A DNA stretch of 12,129 nt from Thoreauomyces humboldtii (taxonomy: Eukaryota > Chytridiomycota > Chytridiomycetes > Spizellomycetales > Powellomycetaceae): NCBI GenBank assembly GCA_027596035.1, contig JADGJA010000701.1, forward strand, positions 1 through 12,129. The letters are read 5' to 3'. Positions 1 through 8,870 of the stretch are shown one piece after another. Position 1 is the first letter of the stretch. The number at the start of each line of letters is the position of its first letter. The position numbers were made by a program, and so were the translations under genes. The notes beneath the pieces were generated by a model that saw only the letters and a list, made by a program, of their open reading frames with translations, ran no database searches and was not told where the DNA came from.

Positions 1-40
1 GGGTTGCCTAACCAGGGGCAAAACGGAAGTCAGGCGGCCC

Positions 41-45
41 AAAAA
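41..45 (-). terminator. Probable RNA polymerase III terminator for the tRNA
   Basis: A run of five T on the minus strand lies 41 nt downstream of the tRNA 3' end, the usual signal for Pol III termination. A small inverted repeat (AACCG at 60-64, CGGTT at 71-75) lies between the tRNA and this run and could form a hairpin in the trailer. This is inferred from position and composition only. Confidence 0.5.
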
Positions 46-86
46 TGAAATCTTCGCTGAACCGCGATACCGGTTGATGCACATAC

Positions 87-171
87 TGGAGAATGGGAGT
101 ATCGATCTCCCTGCCTCCCGCAAACAAGTGAAACTGCTAAGCGGGCGCTCTACCATTTGAGCTAATCCCCC
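87..171 (-). tRNA. tRNA-Ala (AGC anticodon) with a 12-nt intron
   Basis: Read on the minus strand from 171, the sequence folds as a complete cloverleaf. The 7-bp acceptor stem pairs GGGGGAT with ATTCTCC (two G-U pairs) and has discriminator A. The D arm is TAGCTCAAATGGTAGAGC. The anticodon stem CCCGC/GCGGG closes a loop TTAGCA-T with anticodon AGC, and the T arm is GGGAG-ATCGATA-CTCCC. A 12-nt insertion (123-134) interrupts the loop one base 3' of the anticodon, the canonical nuclear tRNA intron site. The mature tRNA would be 73 nt before CCA is added. G3 opposing U70 is the known alanine identity pair, which supports the assignment. The intron boundary could shift by one base because of a repeated T. 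Confidence 0.93.
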
Positions 172-832
172 GTAGGTGCAGCAGTTATTACAAAACATAT
201 GAGTGCGTGCATTTTTTGAGGAGCCTGTCAAAAATTCTACTTTTGGACCTTCCGCCCTTGCCGAATGCGAGAAAGCGACTACCAGGGGCGGAGCACCTCA
301 CAGCGGAACACCGTTACGGAGGAGCCGATTGCTGTATTAATGGTAGTGCTGATGGGTGTTCAAGTAACTGGCTTCAGATTTCTTCGATTTTATGTCCTGT
401 GAGCTATTATACGCTGTATGATCAACCGACATGGGATTGGCAAGATGGAACCACAACCTTCGTTGGGCGGATTGAGTCAAGATGCATTCGTCGTGCTGAC
501 TCACTCCTGGGAAGAATGCTCATCACAGTCACGTTGCAGCGGTTGCTCCCAGTAGTCCCCGAGCGTCGATCTCTGTCAACATTGAGCTGGCGCCGTCCCT
601 TGTCTCCCGAAGTTAAGACTGTCGTCAAGTATGTAACTGACAAACAGGCCCGTCTACCAATACACGAATCAAAAAGAGCGACAGCATTTCGCTTGGTCAG
701 AACGGGCGAGTCTGATGTATGGATGGACGTGTCGCGCAAACGAGGAATGGGAGATAAGAAGGGATCATATATCGATTGTCCATCACATTTTTTCAAGTAC
801 ATCATCGTGTGCAGCAGGGAGGAAGCGAAATC
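172..832. other. Spacer between the tRNA and the 7TM gene, with one long unexplained open frame
   Basis: No gene is confidently recognised. On the plus strand a frame stays open from 207 to 842 (211 codons), but it begins without ATG; the first in-frame ATG is at 516. Its translation is rich in Arg, Ser and Cys and shows no motif I know. A 127-codon minus-strand frame (422-805) overlaps it. The region probably holds the 3' UTR of the 7TM gene and the 5' flank of the tRNA. Confidence 0.5.
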
Positions 833-2194
833 TCAAACATAGTGATTGGAAGACGTGGTACCGGACGTAGTGCTCAGTGCGTTGGTACTCTTCATCTTGT
901 TAGTCGAGTACTGCTGACCGCCGCCCGTCTTGCTCCTGCTGTCCGTCGCCGAGTTTGCGACCGATGCCGCCTTCTGGAAGATGGTGAGCAGCTCGAACGC
1001 ATTCTCGAACAGCGTCCAGGAGGTTCCCAGAAGGAGCGAGGTGGGTATCACGTAGTTGTTCTTGTCGGCTAAGAAGAAGGGAATGCAGGCGTTAGGCTGA
1101 AAGGGCCGAAATCCTGTCGAAATAGGGGGATTGACCATACCGTCGAGGAACTGCGAGACGAACACAAAGACAAAGGAGATTGCGATCGTCAGGCCCATCA
1201 GGATGTTATTTGACATCTGGAGGTGCGACATGCCCACGTGTGAGCTCTTGACCTCACGCTGTGCTTTCCGTAACTGAAATATAGCAGAAAAAGTACTTCA
1301 GTGCTATCGGACAGTCTCAAGATATCCTTGCGGTTTCACATACGGATCTTGTGAAAACACCGAGTCCAAGGATAACGTAAAAGATAGGCAGGATCAGAAC
1401 TAGTCCCCAATAGAGTTTGCTCACGACTTTCGTCTTCTTGATGTCCGCTAGACCGACTCCGACCGTTACCCCTGTCATGACCACCGCAGCCGCCACCATT
1501 CCGTAGATCAAAGCATTGCGAACCTTGGCGCTTGTAGAAACAGCGGAGAACCTGTAATGAGGAGTGCTATGAGTGCTCCGTGGTGACCGATTCTCATCTT
1601 TCGGGATCGTACCTCCAGCTGGCGGCTGCAAACAGTATGCCGAATCGAATTTGCGAGAGGATCACGAGGAAGTTCAAGTAGATCCTCGCCTGTCTTGTGT
1701 CACCGAGAAGGATGAACGGCGAAGTTCCCCTGCAGAACCATACATCAGTGAGTAACTCGAGCAGAGTTCTTGATTTCTGGAGTGCTCACTTCGCAATGCT
1801 CTGATTTATCGCATCGCCAACATTGAAAAGCACGGCCGTGAAGAGTAAAACTGCCCGAATGTTCGGCTTGGTTTTTAACCTCCACGTGCTGATTCCCAGC
1901 GCTACGAGATGATCAAAATTAGTCGTTGCGGTATAGGGAATTCGAGAGGCGAGATAGATTTCCAAGCCCACCAAGTGCAATGAGTGGCCAAGCCGTCCCG
2001 ACCACTACACCGGGTCCTCCATACGCCACTACGAGGACAACGAGTTAATCACCCAGAGCATTTAGGCCAAGGTCTACGAGAAACTTACAGGCTCCCTGTG
2101 TTGCAGCGGCTTCAACAACAGGAATGGCCAGTTCCTCAAAAACGGCTTGCACTCCGAGGTTCCCGATGCAGGCCTCAATCTCCGTCTGATTCAT
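833..2194 (-). CDS. Uncharacterised seven-transmembrane protein (7 exons)
   Basis: The family is not recognised. Exons, read down the minus strand, are 2194-2089, 2028-1972, 1901-1790, 1729-1613, 1551-1344, 1273-1141 and 1068-833. All introns are GT-AG, 60-72 nt, several with good donors (GTAAGT, GTATGT, GTGAGC). The phases agree throughout and give 322 residues. Seven hydrophobic segments follow: around GVVVGTAWPLIALAL, AVLLFTAVLFNVGDA, IYLNFLVILSQIRFGILF, ALIYGMVAAAVVMTGVTV, YWGLVLILPIFYVILGLG, ILMGLTIAISFVFVFVSQF and VIPTSLLLGTSWTLF. Positively charged loops after segments 1, 3 and 5 suggest an outside N-terminus (with an NQT glycosylation site) and an inside, Ser/Thr-rich tail, like a receptor. 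The start MNQTE is the compact choice; the same frame stays open upstream and could begin at 2628. The gene is divergent from the GST. Confidence 0.72.
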
Positions 2195-2628
2195 GTTGTC
2201 AAATTGATAAGGTGTCGTGGGGGAATTCGTGAAATCGTCAGAAGATGTGCGGAGCGCTACAGTTCGGCGTTCCAAGAAGGCGTTACCTAACTTCGGTACA
2301 CGCTCCCTGGACATGACCTGCTCTATATTTATCGCTCTCACGCCTCGAGTCGGACTATTTGAAGGAACTTCCAACTGAAAGAACCTGTCGGTTTTGAACA
2401 GCTTCATCCTGAGCACGGGGACAGCCATGTCAGATTGGGGAATGGGATATCTTCCGATGGTGATACTACTTTTCAGCTCAAAGGGCTTTGTTCCCTGGAA
2501 GCTGTTGATATCGAAGCTCAAGCGGGTGCTCTCCCCCTTACGATCGACTCGTCTCCTGGCCTTTGAAGTTGAGCTCGACCGACAGCTTGGATGACAGGCT
2601 CAGAGTCGAGGACTCTTTCGGGGAACAT
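2195..2628 (-). other. Possible 5' coding extension of the 7TM gene
   Basis: Upstream of the chosen start, the same frame is open to 2494. It connects through a 47-nt GT-AG intron (2541-2495, donor GTAAGG, acceptor CTTCCAG) to an exon 2628-2542 that begins MFPERVLDSEP. Phases match exactly, which would add 129 hydrophilic, Arg-rich residues without a visible signal peptide, for a total of 451 residues. An alternative acceptor at 2501 joins a different upstream frame (open from 2816). A long positively charged leader fits poorly with an outside N-terminus, so it may instead be 5' UTR. Confidence 0.35.
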
Positions 2629-3059
2629 CGATCCAATTGATAAATGCGAATGGATTGACAAGCGAAGCTAGAGCAAACCAGCGCTGCGACATAGCCGGGT
2701 CGGCAAATCTGTCCTGCATGATCAAGGGTGCTGGACGGAACGAAGATAAGACGAAAGCTCGCCATCGCATTTTGCGACCTTATTGCTCCCGCGAATGAGA
2801 GCTTCGAAGCAGCCACGTGGCCTCATGCGCCTGCACGATGTCCGTCCTGAACAAGGTAGAAGAACCATTTGCTTTCACCGTACACATTTGGACTGTCGCG
2901 GGTCTTGTGGAAGCCGAGGGTGTTGGCTATCGAAACAACAGCACAGTCCGATCCGTTCGGCCTCACATGGGGGACTCTTCACCACCACCACCCCCTACCA
3001 ACCGGCGGTCCTAAAGTACCACGACAAGTAAAGTCTCGCGACAAAGTCTTTTCACCGCA
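2629..3059. promoter_or_regulatory. Divergent spacer between the 7TM gene and the GST
   Basis: The region holds the presumed promoters of the 7TM gene (minus) and the GST (plus). A short CACC-rich tract occurs at 2980-2995. No TATA or CCAAT box was spotted, and the short open frames here lack recognisable motifs. Confidence 0.45.
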
Positions 3060-3891
3060 ATGTCCTCGGCAACGACGCAGCAACTCCCAGCGCTCAAGCT
3101 CACCTACTTTGACTTCAAGGTTGGTTTCTTTTCTTCATGTTCAAAGTGCCTCCTCCATCAGTCAGACGAACATCACGTACTCACCCTTCCATCCATCACA
3201 CGATAGGGTCGAGCAGAACCGATACGTCTAGCCCTCCAGATCGCAGGCATCTCGTTCCAAGACCACCGATTTGCATCAGCGGAGTGGAAGACGCTCAAAC
3301 CTTCGACCCCCTTCGGACAGGTGCCGGTTATCTCCGTCGACGGCAAGGTCGTTTCCCAGACCGTGCCGATCCTGCGTTACGTGGGAAAGTTGAAGCCGGA
3401 CGTCGGTCTTTACCCGACGGATCCCTTCCTCGCATTGAAGGTCGACGAGCTCATGAACGTCGTGGATGGTGCGTAGGGGGGGTGAGAGCCTTTGGGATCG
3501 ACTCCACTGGGTTGTGCACTGGAATTGAATCCCCGTTTGTTTCGATGCAGAGATGGATGGCATCATGGTTCCAACGATGTACGTCAAGGACGAGACGGAA
3601 AAGGCCCGTCAACGTGCCGCCATCATGGACACCACCAGTCGGTTCATGGACCTCCTCTCGCGATTCGATCGATCCCTGTCGGAGCATCCAGGATACTGCG
3701 TCGGGAACGTCACGACCGTCCTCGACCTCCATCTCTACACTTGGGCGTCTTGGATCATCGGTGGGACGTTGGACGGCGTTCCCACCACGTTGCTGTCCGA
3801 GGGGTTTCCCGCCACTGCGACCATTGTGAAGAGGGTGGGGGAGATGAAGCAAGTCCGGGAGTGGGAGGAGGCTCATCCCGACAAGGAATAA
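3060..3891 (+). CDS. Glutathione S-transferase, sigma/pi-like (3 exons)
   Basis: A soluble enzyme that conjugates glutathione to electrophiles. Exons are 3060-3119, 3207-3468 and 3551-3891, joined by GT-AG introns of 87 and 82 nt, giving 220 residues, close to the family norm. The N-terminal thioredoxin-like domain (about 13-85) carries KLTYFDFKGRAEPIRL, in which Tyr16 matches the catalytic Tyr of sigma-class enzymes (Tyr8 of the prostaglandin D synthase type). It also has FGQVPVI with the cis-proline at 60, and SQTVPILRY, the glutathione gamma-glutamyl site with Gln71-Thr72 in place of the usual Gln-Ser. The rest is the alpha-helical domain (about 90-220), with VLDLHLYTW near the usual N-capping region. 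The ATG follows a CCGCA context. The gene converges on Ku80, leaving 284 bases between stop codons. Class assignment is from motifs only. Confidence 0.92.
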
Positions 3892-4175
3892 GGGAACAAG
3901 TTGGATGGAGCAGCACACCATCTGTCGCCGTCATCTATATCTTGCTGCTGGCAGCTGGTGCTTGGTTTCGCGAAGGATTCGCGATACCGCCTCTCTTAAG
4001 GATGATCCGATCGCGTCTTTCGTCGTATGATCATTTGCGATTGTGTACGAGTGTAATGGGGGCTGCAAGCAGTCAATCTATATATGTACATAATGCGATA
4101 GAAACATTCCTTCAAGATCATAGCGAACCTCTCAATCCATCATGCCAAGCTAGAGGAAAGGAATCGTTAGCAAAG
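3892..4175. other. Convergent 3' spacer between the GST and Ku80
   Basis: These 284 bases separate the two stop codons and must hold both 3' UTRs. An AT-rich patch (TATATATGTACATAATG) begins near 4079. I see no gene here. Confidence 0.6.
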
Positions 4176-7100
4176 CTAACGCTGAATTTCGCATTCTAGA
4201 AGGAAGAAGTCACGCACCAAGTCATCCTCTTCGTCCTCTTCAGCTGTCTCGACCACAGCCGGCGTGGCCGACTCCTGCTCTTTCCGTATAAACTTTGTGG
4301 CGCGAGTCGCACAAAGAGTCAGCAACCCGACCAAACTCGAAACATCAGCAGAAGCAGAACCTACCTCATCAGCCTCTTCCTCCGTCACCTTACTCTCCGA
4401 GTGTTCGGAATGCTTGATCAACGAGATGTTGGCCGCTCGCACGCGATCCCAGAAAGCAGAATGGTCTGAGTGATCTCCAGCTGTCGACAGACTCGACTTG
4501 AGCGTGGTGAGCCAAGTGTTGAAAGGCAAGGGTTCCTCGTAAACGATCGAGGCTTGTCGTAAGGTGGTAAGACAAGAGAACGCCTTGTCGTAGAGCTGAG
4601 ATCCGAAGGATTGCGTAACTAGTTCCGTTATCACGGCGCACATTTCCGTGACGGCTGAATGATGGGATCACGAAGTGTCAGATGCAAAGTCCTATTCCTG
4701 AGCTCTGAGAGGATCCAGCAGTGCTCTTACCTGGTACAATAAGATCCTTGTCGGTCCTTGATACCATGGCGTTGAAGTCGCTCACGGGGTCTGCCGTGGT
4801 GACCTTCTCGACCTGGCGACCTGTGAGGGCGGCCATGCTCGTCACGGCTGGTGCTTCGACCTCGACTTTGACTCTCTTCTCTGACGGTTCCGCCGCGTCA
4901 TCGGTTCGGTTGAGGAGATCGTCCGGGTTGACGAGTTCGCCCAACGCCGCTGCTCGATCCGTCCATGCTCGTTTCCCACTCGCCTTCTTCTCCACTGGGA
5001 AGAATAACCATAGCGATACGTTAAATTTACGGTAGAGGAAGGCGATATGTCTTGACAACACGCAACGCACCCTTCTTCAAAGAAAAGCATGACTGCAGTT
5101 TCTCAGCGGCTGGCTTGGCCTGGTCGATGAGCTCGGGCATTGGATCTATGCAAGCCATTATTCGTGGGTCGATGGGCGGCAGGGACGTGTCGTCTGGGTG
5201 GATGGCGCGATATCCGATGCACTGGTAGATTCTCTGCCAACCAGGGTTAAAGACGTCTTTGGGCCTGTAAGCTTCTCGTTTTTCCCTATTGGCAACGCAA
5301 GGTAACGAGAATGAACGAAATGGCAAATGACGGAAGTCTCGCCCTGATGAAGCACATACCCATCTCCTTCATCCACCGCCTCCATGAGATCCATGGCGTC
5401 GATGAACGAGTCCATTGCATCGAGTGCATCCTGTGCGGGCACGAGTCGCGTGTTGAGCCGATGTGTTTTAGATCCTCCAACGCTTCCGCCGATAGATCCA
5501 ACAGTGGTTCCCGACATGGTAGCTTGAGAGAGAGACGCTCTTGCTGCAGCCACGTCGTCTTCTAAAAGGTAGTCGAGAGTGGGGAATACATGTTGACGAA
5601 TATCTTCCGCAAAGGGAATCTGGCAACAGAAGCGCCATTAGACCGTTTTTTGGTGCCTGTCACAGCCGTTGTACGCCCATGCCCTACATGTGCAAACATG
5701 GCATGGTTCTTCGAGTCCGGAATCAGGTAACCGAGCTTGGGGCTTAGACCATCTCGAGAGACATATCGGACGAGGGCTACCATATTCTTGTCGTTCATTC
5801 CTTGGATTAACGGAGAAAACTGCCGTTCCGCCGAAGGGTACTTTTCATCAGGAATCACGACCTGTATCCCGGCCATAAACTGATATCGGCGCATCTAATG
5901 GTGTACGGCTTCAGTCAGCGCTGTTTGCGGATGACGTAGATAACCACGGAAGAGACTGACCTGCGTCTTCCTAAGGAACCCGATGATGGACATTCCTTTC
6001 GTGGTCTTGAGTTTCATTCCCTCCTCATCCTCTGTAGACATAGGTACCAGCGTTTTGCCATACTTGTAAGCCCTCACTAGATCTTCCTTCGTCAAAGGCC
6101 TGTCGTCCTGCGCTGACCCTGGATCCCCGGTGCCATCGTCGCCAATGGCAAGTTTATACGTGCGATCCATTGCCACAGTCCCAAAGGTCGGGTTCTCCCG
6201 TTCCTCTGCAGGGAGAGATTCTGCCAAGGTCGACCACTTCTTTGCCGAAGGCAGTTTGAGCTCGGTGGTCTTGTTGAAGGCTTTGACTTGAATGCTGAGA
6301 CATGATTCGGGATGCAGCTCAGGATCCCCAAGTGTGAGCGCGCCCGAGAAGAGCGCGGTCATGTTGACGTCCTTAGAGCGCAATTGGTCCAAGGCTTCCG
6401 CTGCTTCGTCGGAGCGGAAGAAAGGGCCCGAGAGCTCTTCGGCAAAGTTGCGGAGGAATGCCTCATTATCTTTCTGGGGGATCATGGTTAGTCAGACGCC
6501 CGACAAGGAAGTCGAAAGGTTGCTCACTTTGATTTGCGGTTTGTCCTCGCTTTTGGGAAGCTCAGGATCATCAAAGTCGTAGCCACTGCCCGCAGAGCAT
6601 GTTACTCTCCCGCCCATTACGAACGTCGAGCGCGCGCTAACTCTTACATCAGACTCATGGTAATCCCCTGCGACTTTGCATTCGCAACCACGGTCTCGTA
6701 GTCCTCCGTGACCATCGGATTGGCTGCGTCCGTAAGCACATATATCTTCCGATCATACTTCAGCGGTCCAGTCTTTCCCGTCGTGAACACTTCGATCATG
6801 TGAATTCCAACAATGAGCGCGTCCATCACTAATGAAGTGTGCAGCAAAAGGGAAAGGAGTCAGCCTATCGGATAGACGGTCGATGGCTATCGCTCTTTTG
6901 CACGCACTATCGCCGCCCCCACTTCCGTCCTCGATCCCGGCATCGATGTACTTCATCAAGTTAAGATCGGCAGCCTTAAATAAGATGTCTTCGTCGTTAG
7001 AAAACTGATATGCTTGGATATGCTGGTACTGGTCATCTTCAGCCAGGATATTGCTCGTCTCTGGCAACACGCGGTTTTTGTATACTGTGAGCATGCGTTC

Positions 7101-7321
7101 CGGAGCTTCTAACGCTGGCTTCAAGCAGCACACGCACCAGTTGATCCTACGAGCAAAAGCGCGACGGTGTCTGTCTTTCGTTTTACAATGACTTTTGAGT
7201 GCAGCATCTTGTAAATGATCTTCTGAGCATGCTCCTGATACGTCAGGCCATCCGCGTCCTTTCTGGCACGCATGGATGGGCTGACGTCGAGGATGAACAG
7301 CGTGGCTGCCTTTTGTGCCAT
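4176..7321 (-). CDS. KU80: Ku80 DNA end-binding protein, non-homologous end joining (11 exons)
   Basis: With Ku70 it forms the ring that binds broken DNA ends in the nucleus. Exons are 7321-7138, 7060-6908, 6828-6648, 6585-6528, 6473-5961, 5894-5688, 5619-5360, 5285-5071, 4994-4731, 4654-4365 and 4292-4176. All junctions are GT-AG with matching phases; the total is 813 residues. The N-terminal vWA domain begins AATLFILDVSPSM and includes MDALIVGIHM and YVLTDAANP. The DNA-encircling beta-barrel includes YKYGKTLVPMS, GMSIIGFLRKT and NMVALVRYV, followed by IPFAEDIRQHVFPTL and GWQRIYQCIGYRAIHP. A basic motif EKRVKVE (about 629-635) sits where animal Ku80 has its nuclear localisation signal. The helical C-terminal domain (about 650-775) and an acidic tail EEDDLVRDFF complete it. 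Exon 8 could instead start at 5264, removing seven residues. The last intron (4364-4293) is in frame and could be retained. Confidence 0.93.
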
Positions 7322-8240
7322 GCCTTGCTACGGTGGTTGAAGGTTGTGCCCTGCGACGTTGGCAGGTTTCGTTGCCATTCGTGGTGCTGCGATGGGAGGC
7401 TCGAGAGAAGGGGGGGGTGTCTGATCCGATCGGACACACGAAAGTCGATGGCGCAGCCATTCATACTGGGCAGCCAAGCCACCAGTCCAGTATAAAACGA
7501 CGGACAAGAAAAAACCCAGCATTCCCCCATTTCCTCAATTGCGCACAACGAACGACGACGGGCTTGTTGACTGGCCCTCACCGGCATACTGTCACGAGCA
7601 TGAGAGCGTAGTCCGTGCAGCAGCCGAGAGAGGCAACTGGTGTACCCGAAGTGAACATGTACCAGCTCCCTCTTTTGCTTCCGCTGCCTTGCATAAAGCG
7701 CCAATGTGGTTCGTCGTTGGTGAATGTTGTCGATGTGATCGCAGAATGATGATAAGAATTGGTCCGTGTTGCTGAGGAGCTTAAGACCCTCCACTAGACG
7801 AATAAACCAGCCTTGTGCACCTCTGACCCTACGATCTACTCTTCAACCTCTCCCCTTCGTGCTCCGCCTGCAGTCGAGATTGCATTGCCCATGCTATACA
7901 TACTTGCATTTTGCGGCGCTGCTGTAAATCTTTGCGCCGAATGAGTGACATGTATTCTGGTGTCCAGACGTGCACAGCTTCATGACTTGCGTAGGGACAT
8001 CTACTTCCATTCGCAGTCTATTCCCAGACAAAAATGCCGAGAGATCACAGGTTCGTGGATTCTGTCTGCTGGCGATCAGGTGGAACAATGCGATGACGGC
8101 CCCTTCGCATGCTAGCTGCTCTAGACAGGCCCAGTGGAACTATCCGTAGGCAATGCACAAGTCGTTGCGATAGCGGAGTGCTAAGAGCGGCCGTTCGACG
8201 CAGGGTGGGGCATGGAAACTTCCAGGTAATGGAAACGGAC
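7322..8240. other. 919-base spacer upstream of Ku80 and downstream of eS30
   Basis: It holds the Ku80 promoter and 5' UTR and the eS30 3' UTR. A TATAAAA on the plus strand at 7493-7499 points away from Ku80 and has no convincing gene after it. A 183-codon minus-strand frame (7243-7794) overlaps the Ku80 start in another frame, but it lacks an upstream ATG and any known motif. No RNA gene was recognised. Confidence 0.5.
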
Positions 8241-8870
8241 CTATCCGCTCTTTCCGGCAGGGGACGGGTTCATCTGCACAATGGAAGGAAGTTGTCAGGA
8301 AAAAGAACAGCCTTCCATTCGGAAAAGAGATTTCACAATACCTTGCGCTTTCCTCCGAACGATTCAACCGCGTTCACAGACCGACGGTTGTATTGCAGAC
8401 GCTTCTTAGCACGGCCTGTAAGTGGTACGAACATGAGCACTTCAAGCGGACTTCGCCGGTTTTCCGAAGCGAAGTTCTACCTACCGCATTGCTTCTTCTT
8501 CTTTTCCTGCTTCTCGACCTTGGGGCACTGGCCCTTGACCTTACCGGCACGTGCGAGAGATCCGTGAACTTTACCCTGTGCGAATCAACGGAAAGACTCG
8601 GTAAGAACGCCGCGAAGCGGGCGATCATGTATCCAGAGGGGCTCTCAGCACCCGCCTCGTCGCTTGTAAAGTTCCAAAGTATAGGAGACCCCGAGAGAAC
8701 CACCATTCCACCCGTCCAGTAAAATTCTGGAAGTGGGGGCCGCCGTCTTCCCGCATGTGTTCGCTTCGGTATCATGCACCAGTTTCCCACCCAGGACCTT
8801 CGGCGGAGTTTCTTTGATTGCGTGGTCCCATACGAGCAAAGAGAAAGGTCGAAGGACAACCACTCACCAT
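8241..8870 (-). CDS. RPS30: 40S ribosomal protein eS30 (4 exons)
   Basis: A component of the small ribosomal subunit. Exons are 8870-8868 (the ATG alone), 8575-8485, 8415-8342 and 8273-8241, giving 66 residues; fungal eS30 is usually about 62-63. The first intron has a perfect GTGAGT donor straight after the start codon and is 292 nt long; the others are 69 and 68 nt. Conserved blocks are [39 protein letters not shown] and GGKRKMNPSP. No ubiquitin-like domain precedes it, unlike animal FAU. Oddities are Ser where NRRFVN is normal (TCT, one base from TTT), and two cysteines (19 and 31) flanking the lysine-rich segment. The CA-rich leader overlaps a TG microsatellite. The gene shares a short divergent promoter with the F-box gene. 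Confidence 0.93.

Noticed and set aside
2817..3014. Short plus-strand frame with a proline run upstream of the GST.
   Set aside because: It has no motif, starts with GTG, and lies in the divergent promoter; the GST has a clear own ATG at 3060.
7493..7499. TATAAAA on the plus strand.
   Set aside because: It points away from Ku80 and eS30, and no convincing plus-strand gene follows it.
7243..7794. 183-codon minus-strand open frame overlapping the Ku80 start.
   Set aside because: It begins without ATG, overlaps Ku80 exon 1 in another frame and shows no domain; it is probably 5' UTR plus shadow.
8645..8863. Minus-strand frame inside eS30 intron 1 ending [11 protein letters not shown], resembling the end of a ubiquitin-like domain as fused to eS30 in animals.
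   Set aside because: The only donor after GG is in phase 2, while the eS30 acceptor needs phase 0. The upstream part does not resemble ubiquitin, and ATG|GTGAGT gives a perfect simple start exon.
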